Assembly (NCBI GenBank): GCA_949825045.1
Contig: OX463836.1
Coordinates: forward strand, 15,166,329 to 15,230,328
Source of the DNA: Argyresthia goedartella
Lineage: Eukaryota; Arthropoda; Insecta; Lepidoptera; Argyresthiidae
Direction: 5' to 3'
Length of the DNA stretch: 64,000 bases
Every line of letters starts with the position of its first letter. Position 1 is the stretch's first letter. Both the position numbers and the translations under genes were made by a program. Below are positions 30,983 through 42,267 of the stretch, one piece after another. The notes under the pieces are model-generated. The model was given only the letters and a program-made list of their open reading frames with translations. It ran no database searches and was not told the DNA's origin.

Positions 30983-33900
30983 ATTGCACGCACATCGAAG
31001 ATATCAAGCACGAACTCACCTACAACGAAGCTACACCGAAGATACTCGTCGGACAAGATAACTGGGAGTTGATCGTGTCACGTGACATAAGAAATGGACG
31101 GCGCGATCAACCCGTAGCTTCGAAAACTGCATTGGGGTGGGTGCTGCACGGGTGCCGCACAACACAAGCGGCCCCAATAACATACTGCTGCGCTCACCTC
31201 ACACGCGTCAAGCCCGCCGACAAGACAGAAGAAATGATGAAGCAATACTTCGCGCTCGAGTCACTCTCAATTGAACCAAGAAGACAGAAAAGTGATCCCG
31301 AACTACAAGCACTGAAAATACTGCAAGAGAAAAGCCGCCGCCTCCCAGACGGCCGCTTCGAGACGGGCCTACTATGGCGTGGAAAAATAGACAAGATCCC
31401 AAATAACCGCAACGATGCACTGAGGCGCCTATACACGCTCGAGAGGAAGTTGGACCGCGATGACAACCTGAAAAAACAATATGAAGAACGCATCAACAAT
31501 CTTCTTACCTCTAACTACGCCGAGCGCGCCGACACGCCGCCTAGCGGAAGAACGTGGTACTTACCGCACTTCGCCGTCTGCAACCCGGAGAAAAAGAAGA
31601 TTCGAGTGGTCCATGACGCCGCAGCCTCCTCACACGGCCGCAGCCTCAACGACATGCTCCTTCCGGGCCCAGACCTCCTTCAGTCGTTGCCCGGGGTCAT
31701 CATGAGATTCCGACAACACAGCATCGCAGTAACGGCCGATCTGAAAGAGATGTTCATGCAGATAAAAATACGTGAAGAAGACAGAGATGCACTACGTTTC
31801 CTGTGGCGAGGCGATCGCCGTACGGGAGAACCAGAAGAATACCGCATGACCTCCGTGATGTTCGGCGCATCGTCGTCTCCGTGTACCGCTATATACATAA
31901 AGAACAGAAATGCACAAGAACACGCATCGCTGTACCCACAAGCTGCGCAAGCAATAGAACGAAACCACTACGTAGACGACTACCTGCAGAGCTTCAACAC
32001 TATAAGCGAAGCAAAGAAAATAACAAAAGAAGTCGACCACGTTCACAAACAAGCCGGTTTCGAGCTACGCGGGTGGGCCACAAACGAACGCGACGCTATC
32101 AACAACGTTGTCAACAAGAAAGAGCGAGATGGCAACACGGTCCCCATCGGCGGGAGTGAGATAGAGAAGACACTCGGGCTATTATGGGACACAAACGAGG
32201 ACACCATCCGTTTTCGTCTCAACGTACGAAGAGCTCCGCCCGAAGTCATCAACGATCTCCGCCCACCGACAAAGCAGGAGGCCCTCAGCATCATTATGTC
32301 AATATTCGACCCCTTGGGCCTCATCTCACCATTGACAACACCGGCGAAAAGAATCATGCAAGATACGTGGCGCTACAACACGGGCTGGGATGACGACATC
32401 ACGGAAGGCCTGCGCGGGCGCTGGAGCGAATGGCTAGGTCGCCTACGTGACCTAGGTAACCTAAAAATACCTAGATGTTACGACACGACTCCGGCCGCCC
32501 GCTACGAAGTCCACACGTTCGTCGACAGCAGCGGGGAGGCCTATGCCGCCGCGGTGTACTGGAGAATGATACGCGCCGACGGCTCCATCAAAGTGACGCT
32601 CGCTGCCGGCAAGAGCCGCGTCACGCCCACCAAACCAATCTCCATACCACGGCTTGAACTACAAGCGGCCGTGCTAGGTGTGCGGATCGCCCAAGCCGTC
32701 ATACAAGAACACGACTTCGAGATCGCCTCGAAAACGTATTGGAGCGATTCACGCACAGTACTAGCGTGGATACGGGCCGAGCCGCGCTCCTACAAGACAT
32801 TCGTGGCACACCGACTCGCAGAAATAGAAGACAACACTAAGAAAGACGACTGGAGGTGGGTGCCGACCGCACACAACGTTGCCGACGACGCCACCCGAGC
32901 GACGCCAGCGGACTTCGACTCGAAGCACAGGTGGTTCAACGGCCCCTCGTTTCTATACTCACCCGAAGCGAGTTTGCCCCGAGAGCACATTGTCGAAGTT
33001 GCCGCCACCGGCGAAGAAAAAGAAGTCTGCGCTGCAGCTACCTTCCCTCGGGAGCCAGAGCATCCGCACCTACCCCAGTTCGAGCGCTTCTCCAAATGGA
33101 CCCGTTTGTTGAGAGCGACAGCACGAGTACTGCAGTTCGTCGACCTACTCCGACACAGGCCTCCCCTCGCAGCGCCTCCGGCCACCGAAACAGTAGCGGC
33201 GGCAAAAAGAAAACGGACCCGCGCCAACAACGAACGAGATCAAGCCTGGAACAAGCGAATGAACAAAACGTGCACGAGAGCGCCCGTCGGCTCGGCGCCC
33301 CCCGGCGCAACACCTCCACAGAGAAAGTTTGTAACGCTAGAGGCGCCGTACCTACTCGCCGCCGAACAATTGTTAATTCGTGCCGCACAAGAAGACTCCT
33401 ATGCCCGAGAGAGACAACACATACAGGAGGGCCGCACGCCAGACAAGGAGGACCGACTAGCAAAGCTGAGTGTGTACATAGACGAAAAACACATACTACG
33501 ACTACGAGGCAGGATCGAGGCGGCCGACAACTTCTACGAAGAAACAGTGCGACCAATAATACTACATGGGAAACATTATTACACAAAATTATATGTTTCG
33601 CACGTATACGAGAAGCTACATCACGGCGGCACGGAAATAGTGGTCAACGAGCTCCGTCAGCGATTATACATAACGAAGATTCGCCCGACGGTCAAAGAAG
33701 CCATCGCCCGGTGCCCAAGCTGCAGACTGAAGAAGGCGAAGCCGGCGCAGCCCTCCACCGGAGACCTACCAGCGGCGCGCCTGGCGCACCACGCACGCCC
33801 CTATACCTACACGGGCCTAGACTACTATGGGCCACTGGAGGTCACCGTGGGCCGACACCGTGAAAAGAGATACATCGCGCTATTCACCTGCATGACTTCA

Positions 33901-34722
33901 AGGGCAATACATCTCGAAGTGGTGACCTCGCTCAGTATCTACTCTGCCATCAACGCACTGCGCCGTTTCATCGCACGGCGCGGGTGCCCCACAGAACTAT
34001 GGAGTGACAACGCGACAGCCTTCCGGGGTTCCTGCCGCGAGCTGGCGGAGGCAATGAAGGACGCCGCTCACGCCCGCCGCATCAACTGGCGCTTCCTGCC
34101 CCCCTCTGCCCCTTTCATGGCAGGGGCGTGGGAGCGTATGGTCCGCACCGTGAAGGAGGCGATGAAGGCCACGCTGCACGAGAAACACCCCAGCGACGAG
34201 ACACTGCAAACGCTGCTGGCGGAAGCGGAGGCCACAGTGAACTCCCGCCCCCTCACCTACGTGCCCGTGAACCCAGAGGACCCTCCGGCGCTGACACCCA
34301 ATATGATCCTGCTCGGGCCGGACTGCTACTCACCAGCGCCCGGCACGTTCACCGACAGCGACGCCAACGTCCGTCAACACTGGCGGCGCGCGCAGCAGCT
34401 CGCCGACACCTTCTGGCGCCGCTGGGTGCGCGAGTACGCGCCCTTACTCCAACATCGGCGGGAGCCGCAAAATAAAGGGACACCCCCGGCCGTCGGTGAC
34501 GTGGTCATCATCTGCGACTCCAACCTCCCCCGCAACACATGGCCGCGGGGTCGAGTGACGAGGACGTTCCCGGGCAAGGACGGCGTGGTGCGAGTCGTCG
34601 ACGTGGCCACCAGCAACGGCCACATCCTGCGGCGACCGACCAAGAAGATCGTCGTTCTACCAGTAGATTCGCAAGGCGACGGCGGGAGAAATGTTAACGA
34701 CGAAAGCGACGTCACTGTTTAA
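30983..34722 (+). CDS. K pol: protease end, RT, RNase H, integrase
   Basis: Continues the gag frame after A2. Open for about 1,250 codons. RT: 'KIRVVHDAAASSHGRSLND', 'SIAVTADLKEMFMQIKIREE' and 'IERNHYVDDYLQSF' (YVDD). 'IMSIFDPLGLISPLTTP' marks the BEL connection. RNase H: 'VHTFVDSSGEAYAAAVYW'. Integrase: 'LHHGGTEIVV...CPSC' zinc region, then 'YTGLDYYGPL', 'LWSDNATAFRG' and 'MAGAWERMVRTVKEAM' (D, D, E). The C-terminal DUF5641-like part ends inside the 3' LTR at 34722. All catalytic residues are present. Confidence 0.93.
34681..34691 (+). promoter_or_regulatory. Polypurine tract of K
   Basis: 'ggcgggagaaa' lies immediately before the 3' LTR, within the pol ORF, at the expected plus-strand priming site. 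Confidence 0.6.
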
Positions 34723-35239
34723 ATGATTACTGTAAATATATTGTTAAAATAAATAAATAAAGATAATATTTGTAGGACATTAGAGTTAAGGAAAACCTAG
34801 TTAAGCAACTTATGTTTTGTGTTCATATTCTATTAGATTTAAGTATGTTATGAGAATAAAGATATTTTATTGGTTGTTTTTGATGTGTAGCCTGTGCGAA
34901 CCGAGCTCCGATTGAAGCGACTCGAGGCGCGCAGGCACCTATATTTAATACCTCGGTGAGGCGGGGGACCGCGGGCCGGCCAAAATAATACAAAACCCTT
35001 ATTAGAAAGCCCGCGGTCACCCAAATCATTATGTAAAAAGATATTTAGAGACTTAAGGTATTGAATAAGCATAGATTTAAGACAATAAATGTAAAATAAA
35101 ACCATTTTAATTAGAAATAAAGCCTAGCGGGGAAGGAGGGGCCAGGAAGGGGGCGGTGTGCGGCGCGGGGTCTGAGGTAAACAAAACTACTCTCAGGCGG
35201 TCCAATAAAAGGCGCGCGCGCGCCGCCGAAAATTCATTC
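34692..35239 (+). repeat. 3' LTR of K, first part
   Basis: 548 bp matching the start of the 5' LTR except g/t and g/c changes near 34785 and 35142. Continued at 50701 after element C. The pol stop is 31 bp inside. Confidence 0.92.
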
Positions 35240-35548
35240 GACACTCACCGTCCAGCACCCGTGCAGGACGGTCGTGTTTACTCTCTCCCGCTGCCGCCCC
35301 GGCAGAAAGTGTTTCCCTCTCTTTCACCCGCGCCCGCGCCCGCGAGCGCGATCGCGCCTGCGTGCGAGAGACCTCTCTCTCGCACGCCCGTGAGACCCCC
35401 TCGGGTCAGTCCGCCGCGTGTGTTGTGCCCAGGTTGGATTGGTTCCAGTAAGGTCGTATTATTCGTCATCTCAAAAAACAAAAAGCGGAAGAACCGGTCT
35501 TCCGAGTCCCCCGTAAGCCCCGAGGCCAAACAGATCAGGCCCGCTACC

Positions 35549-35911
35549 ATGTCTCTGTCTCCGCTAACCCCAAAACCCACACCGTGTTCAACAAATTCCC
35601 CCGCCCCCCCCGCGCCCCGAACTCTGATACTTCAGAGCCCTCCATCCCCCACCGGTACCGCGAATACCGTAGCCCCACCAACCCCCGCGCCCCACGCGTA
35701 CCGCGCTCGCCCCCTACCACCAGTAATAATCCGAGACGAAACCGCCTGGACTCGGGTATCGATCCATTTGCAAAGAAATGGAATTAAATATACATCCGCG
35801 ATAACATCAGCCGGAACCCGCGTCCAGGTGGCAGAGTCCAAATGCCATCGCGCTATCACCAAATTTTTGAGGGCGAACCATATCGCCTTCCATACTTACT
35901 CTCTCCCCGAG
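35549..35911 (+). pseudogene. C ORF1, N-terminal part
   Basis: ATG 35549 ('MSLSPLTPKPTPCSTN') in a good context ('accatg'). Pro-rich, then 'TAWTRVSIHLQRNGIKYTSA' and 'HRAITKFLRANHIAFHTYSL', the jockey Gag-like region before the PRE_C2HC domain. The open frame extends upstream without an ATG, so a non-AUG start is possible. It is cut by L at TSD 'cccgag' (35906-35911). Confidence 0.8.
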
Positions 35912-36173
35912 CCGTGTGGTCTGCGGAGTGTGTTCTCGCGCGGAGCGCGAGGACCACTACGGTTGCGGGGTCGAGGACTTATGGTTGCCTCATGCCCGCG
36001 GCGTCAACTCGGGGGGTAACGTCCCACCCGGTCTTGGGTGGCCCCTACTTGTCAGGGGCCTCGCGTGGTCTTCGTTGCGCTGTGCTTTCGCCGTCTATTG
36101 GCATACACTGGCGACAACGGTGCGGGAGCTTCTTCTTCTCCACTGTGCCGTGCTTTCGCCCTCTTCTGCGGGC

Positions 36174-38891
36174 TTACACTGGCGACAGTGGGATGTGCAG
36201 CAACTCTCTTGGGAGTGGTCTGCCTTCAGGCGGACGTGCGTGGTGCGGAGCAATGTCGTGGAGATGTGCGTGGCGGCTGTTGTCGGCGCAGTCGTACATG
36301 CGCCGTGCCAGCCGCGCGACGAATTTCTCCACGGTGGGCATCCGGGTATCTCTCATGATTGTGGTGTTGCGCACGTACCGCCCGGCTCCTGTGATCACCC
36401 GCAGGGAGATGTTCTGGAACCGCTGCAGCCGTGCCTTCTGGGTCTTCGACAGCAGGGCGTACCATGCTGGAGCAGCGTAGGTGAGCCGCGAGCGCACATA
36501 GGCCTTGTACACCCGCAGCTTGGCTCTCAGAGGCAGGCTGGACGACAGGACAGGCCGGAGCATTGCCCGCGCGGCTTTGGCCCGGTTGATGCAGTGTTGC
36601 ACCATCGGGACCATGCGCAGCGAGCAGTCGATGTTGCAACCGAGGTATTTCACCGTCGATTGCCATTCGATGTCCCGGCCCCTCAGCTGTAGCGGGGTCG
36701 GACGGCGGGAGCGGGTGGTCAACAGGGCTGTTGTCTTCCCGACGTTCACCGCGGTCCGCCACTTGTCCAGCCAGGGCGGCAGCAGGTCCAGGAGTCGCTG
36801 CATCTTCCTGCAGGCGAGCTCGATTTTGCGCGACGACGCGAAGTATGCGCTGTCGTCCGCGTAGAGGGCGAACACGACGTCTTCCACCCCCTCCTCGAGA
36901 TGGCCCTCGAGTGTGGGGATGTCATTGGTGTAGAGCGCGTAGAGCACCGGCGAAAGGCAGCTGCCTTGCGGGACTCCTGCGCTGATGGCCTTCGTCTGGG
37001 AGTGTGCATTCTCGATCGAGACGAAGAACCGCCGGTCTTCCAGGAAGGAGGCCACGATCTGCCCGATCATTGGGGGCACACCTGCGTCCAGGAGCTTGTA
37101 GAGGAGCCCCTCGTGCCACACTCGGTCAAAGGCCTTCTCGATGTCAAGAAAGACCCCGACGGTGTATCGGCCCCTGTTCAGCTCCGACGCCAGGTAGTGC
37201 AGGACTCTCGCCAGCTGGAGCGTCGTGCTGTGGCTGTCACGGAAGCCATGTTGCTCTGCCCTCAGCTGGATGTGGGGCAGGATTCTCCGTAACAGCAGGT
37301 GCTCAAACAGCTTGGCGATATGAGGCAGCAGGGTGATCGGGCGGTAGCCTCCCGGGTGTCTTCTGTCCTTCCCCGGCTTGGGGATGACGATCACCTTGCC
37401 CTCCTTCCAGAGGGCGGGGAAGTGTCCGGTGCGCAGGATGCCGTTGAACAGCCGCGTCAGCGAGACGACGGCTCTCCTTGGCAGCTGTACTAGGGCCCCC
37501 GCGACGACTCCGTCCGGGCCCGGGGCCTTCCGCTGGTTCAGCTTCAGGGCCACCTTCCGGACTTCGCGGGGCGACATGAAGTAGTCGCCGGCGAGGGGAG
37601 GCGCGGGGGCCGCCAGGAAGCGCTCTACGCGCTCCACAACAGCGGCGTTGTGCTCGTAGTCGGCGATGGGGTTGGGCTGGAACTGCCCAGCGAAGTGGTC
37701 GGCCAGGATGGCGGCTCGATCTCGTGCGGCGTAGCGGCGCCTGCCCGTGTGATCGAACATGGGGCATACCGGCTCGGGAGTTGATGTCAGGCTGCGGTTC
37801 AGGCGGTGAAGGGCGGTGTCATCTTGGGAGGCCTGGTCAATGGTGTGTTCCCAGGACTGTCCCCTCAGCTCGATGATGCCCGCGCGCAGTTCTTCTCCGA
37901 GCCGGTTGATCTCCGCCTTGATCACGGGGCAGCGCGTGTGGTGCCAGGTTCGACGAAGACGGCGCTTGAGGTCCAACTTCTTGCGGAGGTGTGGAGGGAG
38001 CCTCTCCTTCCGCAAGACCGGCGGTGGCTTGGTGGTGGTGGCTGCGGCTTGAGCGGTGGTGATGGCTGTGGTGATAGCCACTGCCGCGGCTTCTACCTCT
38101 TCCTTGGTAGAAACACCGCCGGGGAGCTGCGTTGTGTTCAACTCCAGCTGGTATTTGTGCCAGTCCGTCTTCGTTCTTGGACGCGGTGCCGACGTGAGAT
38201 CGGCCTCCACCCCGAGGACCAGCAAGATAGGCAGGTGGGGGGTGTCGATGTCGTACAGCTCCCCGATGGCGATGGGGAACTGTACGTTCTTGACCAGGGC
38301 GACGTCTAGTACATCCGGGCGATGCATGGGGTTCGTCGGGTAGTGTGTCGGGGCCCCCGGGCTGAGAACTTCGTAGTTGGAGTTCTCAGCATCTTCCTGT
38401 AGGGCCCTTCCAGCGGGGTTGATGCTGTGGGAAGGGTCCCAGTGAGGGCACTGGTGGTGCTTGGCGTTGAGATCGCCTGCGACCAGTGTGGGGGTCGCTC
38501 CTTCCATCATCGTTCGGATGTCTTCCGGGTGGAAATGGTGGACGTCGCCGGGAGGCTTGTAGGCTGCGAAGACTTTGAGCTCCGTGTCGGCCGTCTTCAG
38601 ACGGACGCCTATGGACCGTGTCGTCTTGAAGGCGGGCAGCTCCAACTCTTCGTGGACGAGGTCCCGTCTCACGAGGACCGCCGTGCCTCTGTACGGCACG
38701 TTTCTCGGAGATAACTCGTCGCGGCGGTACACGAAGAAGTTGGGCAGTCGGAGCTCTCGGCTGGGGTGCAGCTTCGTCTCGCACAGAAGTACGACATGCA
38801 CATCATGCTCCTGCACGAGTAGCCTCAGGTCTATAGTCTTGTTGGTGATCCCGTCCGGGTTCCAGTACACAAGCCTTAGGTCTTTAGGCAT
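36174..38891 (-). CDS. L ORF2: endonuclease and reverse transcriptase
   Basis: 905 codons, uninterrupted. ATG 38891 lies in 'ATGCCTAA', overlapping the ORF1 stop. APE endonuclease: 'LRLVYWNPDGITNK', 'VVLLCETKLHP', 'VFAAYKPPGDVHHF', 'LVAGDLNAKHHQCPHW' and 'PDVLDVALV'. The usual SDH is replaced by 'DIDTPHLPILL'. RT: 'RKAPGPDGVVAGALVQL', 'VGVFLDIEKAFDRVWHEGLL', 'GVPQGSCLSPVLYALYTND' and 'FALYADDSAYFASS' (YADD). Thumb: 'KYLGCNIDCSLRM'. It appears able to encode a complete enzyme. Confidence 0.93.
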   Translation of the reverse strand: MPKDLRLVYWNPDGITNKTIDLRLLVQEHDVHVVLLCETKLHPSRELRLPNFFVYRRDELSPRNVPYRGTAVLVRRDLVHEELELPAFKTTRSIGVRLKTADTELKVFAAYKPPGDVHHFHPEDIRTMMEGATPTLVAGDLNAKHHQCPHWDPSHSINPAGRALQEDAENSNYEVLSPGAPTHYPTNPMHRPDVLDVALVKNVQFPIAIGELYDIDTPHLPILLVLGVEADLTSAPRPRTKTDWHKYQLELNTTQLPGGVSTKEEVEAAAVAITTAITTAQAAATTTKPPPVLRKERLPPHLRKKLDLKRRLRRTWHHTRCPVIKAEINRLGEELRAGIIELRGQSWEHTIDQASQDDTALHRLNRSLTSTPEPVCPMFDHTGRRRYAARDRAAILADHFAGQFQPNPIADYEHNAAVVERVERFLAAPAPPLAGDYFMSPREVRKVALKLNQRKAPGPDGVVAGALVQLPRRAVVSLTRLFNGILRTGHFPALWKEGKVIVIPKPGKDRRHPGGYRPITLLPHIAKLFEHLLLRRILPHIQLRAEQHGFRDSHSTTLQLARVLHYLASELNRGRYTVGVFLDIEKAFDRVWHEGLLYKLLDAGVPPMIGQIVASFLEDRRFFVSIENAHSQTKAISAGVPQGSCLSPVLYALYTNDIPTLEGHLEEGVEDVVFALYADDSAYFASSRKIELACRKMQRLLDLLPPWLDKWRTAVNVGKTTALLTTRSRRPTPLQLRGRDIEWQSTVKYLGCNIDCSLRMVPMVQHCINRAKAARAMLRPVLSSSLPLRAKLRVYKAYVRSRLTYAAPAWYALLSKTQKARLQRFQNISLRVITGAGRYVRNTTIMRDTRMPTVEKFVARLARRMYDCADNSRHAHLHDIAPHHARPPEGRPLPRELLHIPLSPV

Positions 38892-40980
38892 TGTGTCCGG
38901 ACGAGATTGTGGCCTTCAAATTGGATAGCCCCCGCAGTAGGGGCAGCAATGGATCGCGTCTATCCACGATCGCCTGTATGGCCGCGCTGATAAGGTCGAT
39001 GGCGTCGAGCAGCGCGGCCATGAGTGGAGCTTCCTGGCGCTCCGTGGATAGGACTGCGGGTGCTGCCGGCTCCCGTGGGCGGGGGCGGGCTGGCAGTGGG
39101 GGGCGGCTCGCAGGTTGGGCGGGCTCAAGTGGCGGCTCGGCGGCGGGCTCTTCCGGCGCCTTCTTCTTGTTCCGGCGCTTCTTGCCCCGCTTTCTACGGG
39201 GTTTCGCCTCTTCGCCTCGGGTGGTGGGCGGGTTGGCCGGCGTTCTGATGGTGGCGCCCTTGGTCTCGCCCGGCTGGGCAAGGCGGGGGCGCTTTATCGG
39301 CGGCGATGTTGGTGACCCCAGCGGCTCCACATCTGGGTGTGTGGAGGGGCCGGGGCGGGCCTCGTGTTGAGTGGCGGCATGGGTCGCAGGTTGAGGGGCC
39401 GTGCGGGCCGCGGGTTGGGCAGCCGTGCGGGCCGCGGGTTGGGCAGCCGGGCGGGCCGCGGGTTGGGCAGCCGGGCGGGCCGTTGGGCGCGCGGTCTTCT
39501 TGGGGCGCTGTTGTTGGGGCGGCAGTGGCGGCGCGATAGTGATGCCGCGCTTGCGCGCCTCCTCCTTCAGCGCCTTGCATCGGCGGCTGTTGGCCGGGTG
39601 GCCTTGGCCGCAGTTTGCGCAGGTGGCGGCCTCTGACTTTGGCCGCTGGCAGTCAGTAGCTGCGTGCCCTTCTCCACATCGCACGCAGCGTACAGGGCGG
39701 CGACAGTTGGTCGATGAGTGGCCGAAAGACTGGCACCGATGGCACTGCGAGGGCCCCTTTGGGCCGCGCCATCCCTCGATGGTGATGCCCGGCATGCAGA
39801 GCAGCTCCTTCACCCTGTAGAGCCTCTCGATGCTGCCGGGGGTCTGCTTCTCCGCCAGCAGGGCGAAGAACAGGCAGCCGGCGCGGCCCATCCGGCCGGG
39901 AATCTGGCGGACGTGCTGCGTCGGGAAGCCTACGCTAGCCAGCGCTGCGGCGACCTCTTCGGGCAGGGTGGTTGCCGGGAGCCCTCGGATAGCAATCTTG
40001 AAGGGGCGGTCCGCGTCCAGAGAGTAACAAAACCATGAGATGGTCTTGTCGGCACGGGCCGCCTCGTCCAGATACCGGACGATTTGCCGGTATTCTTCCG
40101 GGCTCTGCGGCGTAAAGCGGACCCCCTTTCCAAAGGGTCGCGCGTTGGGGGCATGGCCTAGGGCTTCCTTCAGCCGGGCAAAGTGGGTAGCCCAGGCCGG
40201 CAGGTTCTCCACCACGATGGGCGGGTGGTTCTTCTTCGGCTTGGGCTCTGTGGTGGCGGTCGCTGGCGGTGTGGTGGGTCGCGGCGATTTGGGTTTCGGC
40301 GGCTGCGACAGGGCCGCGGCGTAGGAAACCCCGCTTGGGGGCGTGGTCTGCAGTATCTCAGCCATCTCGGCTTCTTCCGTCGAGTCCGGATTTGGTGTGT
40401 CGACGGTGGGTTTGGTTGGTGCGACGGGGGGCGTGGCCAACGCTGGCTCCGCCCACTCACTGCTAATGCTGGGGTCGCGCGACTCTGTCTGCGCAGACCC
40501 CTGTAGCACCCGTATGAGCGGGTTAGGGGGCCTCGGGACGGCCCCCGGTGCGTTCCCCAGGTTGAGGTTGGGGAACTTCGTTGGCAGCGTCGGCCGCACC
40601 GGGCTTTTCTTCATTGCCGGCGGTGGTGGCGGCGATAGGGAGGCGAGCAGGGCGGTTGCCGCGGCTCTGCGGGCTGAGTCTTCGTTCGTCGGCACCTCGG
40701 CCGGGAATTCAGTTGGTGAGTCGGGGGGGGGGGCGGAAGAACTCTTCCATACCCCCCTCGTGCGTCGGTGTGACCGTGATGGGGCTGGAGGCGGCGCCGT
40801 GTTGTCCACGGGTGAGCAGGTTGCCGGCGAGGTCGAACGTCTCGCCGGTAAATATGTCGCGCTTCACGACTTGTATTACACGGCGCCGACGTCGGTCGAT
40901 TTGGATCCGCACATCAGGCGGATCCGGCTCGTCGTGGGGCGGGGGGGGGGTGGGTCCTCCGGCTTACGGCTTCTCTTCAT
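38884..40980 (-). pseudogene. L ORF1: Gag-like protein with CCHC knuckles (two homopolymer frame changes)
   Basis: The first ATG is 40980 ('MKRSRKPEDPP'). The frame changes at a run of 10 C (minus; 40941-40950), continuing 'VRIQIDRRRRRVIQVVKRDI', and again at a run of 11 C (40723-40733) into a 610-codon open frame to 38884. Domains: Pro-rich, then a PRE_C2HC-type region 'PPIVVENLPAWATHFARL', then knuckles 'CHRCQSFGHSSTNC', 'CVRCGEGHAATDC' and 'CANCGQGHPANSRRC'. Lys/Arg-rich C-terminus. It could be intact if the C-run lengths are assembly errors. Confidence 0.85.
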
Positions 40981-41353
40981 CGTTTCTTTTTAAAAACGGG
41001 GTCTTCCACTTACTTCTCCGGAGTTATGCAGGCTCTGTGGTGCCGACTTAACGCGGTCTTCCTCCACCGGGTGAGACCTCGAATAAATCCGAGGAGGCCC
41101 AGTGAAGTGCCGGCGAGCAGTCGGTCAACACCACAGGTGCTGCGTAGGGTCAACTCCGGAGACGGGCGTGTTCTTCTCCTTCCTCCTCTCCGTTTGGGGT
41201 CGGTCCGTGGGTGGTGGTGGCGGCACCGCGACGTGTCCTGCGCTTCTAGCTTTAGAAGCACGTAGGCAGCCGCGATGCGATGACGTCACTGCGGGCGCAG
41301 TGAGCACACGACGGGCGGGGAGAAGAGCTGAAGAGAGAAGAGCGGGGGCGGCG

Positions 41354-41427
41354 AGTGGGTAGTTACTAAAAACTTTTAGTTCTTGAAACTAGTGGGTAGT
41401 TACTAAAAACTTTTAGTTCTTGAAACT
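41354..41427. repeat. Two adjacent identical 37-bp copies (L 5' UTR)
   Basis: 41354-41390 equals 41391-41427; starts 'agtgggtagttactaaaaac' and contains the inverted motif ACTAAAA/TTTTAGT. Located in the 5' UTR of L; may be promoter units, as tandem 5' UTR repeats are in some non-LTR elements (inference). Confidence 0.85.
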
Positions 41428-41443
41428 GCCGTGCCGTGTCGGT

Positions 41444-41469
41444 GTCGTGTGTGTGTGTGTGTGTGTGTG
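41444..41469. repeat. (TG)n microsatellite at the 5' end of L
   Basis: About 12 TG units end near 41469, 6 bp before the right TSD of L. Confidence 0.8.
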
Positions 41470-41481
41470 AGAGAACCCGAG

Positions 41482-42258
41482 GAGAGAACTTTTCGTTACA
41501 TAGTCCGCCCCGTCCCCACAAATCTCCCCACATCCGTCATCAAAAATGACTTAATCTCTAAAAACTTCCCGGTAATGGAAGTACATAGGTTGCACCGCGC
41601 AAAAACCGCGTACCGGCCTGCAAAGGCATTTAACATGATCCTAGTAATTGCCGAACCCACCGCCGCAGGTAGGCAAATTAGCCCCCTTCAATCCCTCTGC
41701 GGTCTCAAAGACATTAGCGTCGAAAGCCCCAAATCCGCCAACATCATTTCACAGTGTTACAACTGTCAAATGTATGGACATGGCCAAAGCAGATGCTTTG
41801 CCCCCCCCCGTTGCGTGAAATGCGCAGGCAATCATGCCACCTCCGTTTGCGGGAAGGACGCGGCAACCCCTCCCACCTGCGTGTTGTGCGGACAGATCGG
41901 CCATCCAGCCAACTATGGCGGATGCCCGGCAGCCCCAGGCGCAAGTCGCAGGTGGGAACAGAGCCAGAGTTCTTCCCAACAAGCGCCCTCCCAACGCCCT
42001 CTAAAGTTTTCTAAGCCCCTATATCCACCCAACACCACCTACCCCCTTGGACAAGGCTTCGGGTCACGGCCCCATTTCCTCCAACGGCACCTTAAGCGCC
42101 GCCAACTTCATAAACTACCCCCCCCACCTAGGGCATTCATCCCAAGTCTTCTCGACCTCCCCACACTATATCCCCCAAACTTTGCCTCTTTCAGGCGCAC
42201 CCCTCTTACATACGCCTTCGTCACCTCCCCCACCCACCAACCCACCCTTTATACCTAA
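41482..42258 (+). pseudogene. C ORF1, C-terminal part with zinc knuckles
   Basis: Resumes after L in frame ('RTFRYIVRPVPTNLPTSV', PRE_C2HC region). Knuckles: 'CYNCQMYGHGQSRC', 'CVKCAGNHATSVC' and 'CVLCGQIGHPANYGGC'. Pro-rich tail ending at TAA 42256-42258. Typical jockey ORF1. Confidence 0.9.
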
Positions 42259-42267
42259 ACTACCATC

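Larger units (their letters stand above)
35912..41475 (-). mobile_element. Jockey/R1-like element L, near full length
   Basis: 5,564 bp between 6-bp TSDs 'cccgag' (35906-35911 and 41476-41481). On the minus strand: a 5' end of '(ca)n', a 5' UTR with tandem 37-bp units, ORF1 and ORF2 overlapping by 8 nt, and a 262-bp 3' UTR without poly(A). Only homopolymer tracts in ORF1 break coding. Its RT C-terminus resembles family A, so the clade is close. Confidence 0.9.

Noticed and set aside
32790..33863. Long ORFs on both strands overlapping K pol (for example 32856-33863 plus and 33038-33586 minus)
   Set aside because: GC-rich shadow frames of pol; no domains.
39301..39640. Gly/Arg-rich plus-strand ORFs opposite L ORF1
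   Set aside because: Antisense of the Pro/Ala-rich repeats of ORF1; low-complexity translation.
41431..41481. Start of C ORF1 at 41431 with a Cys/Val/Arg repeat
   Set aside because: It is the (TG)n end of L read in frame; the real N-terminus lies before L at 35549.
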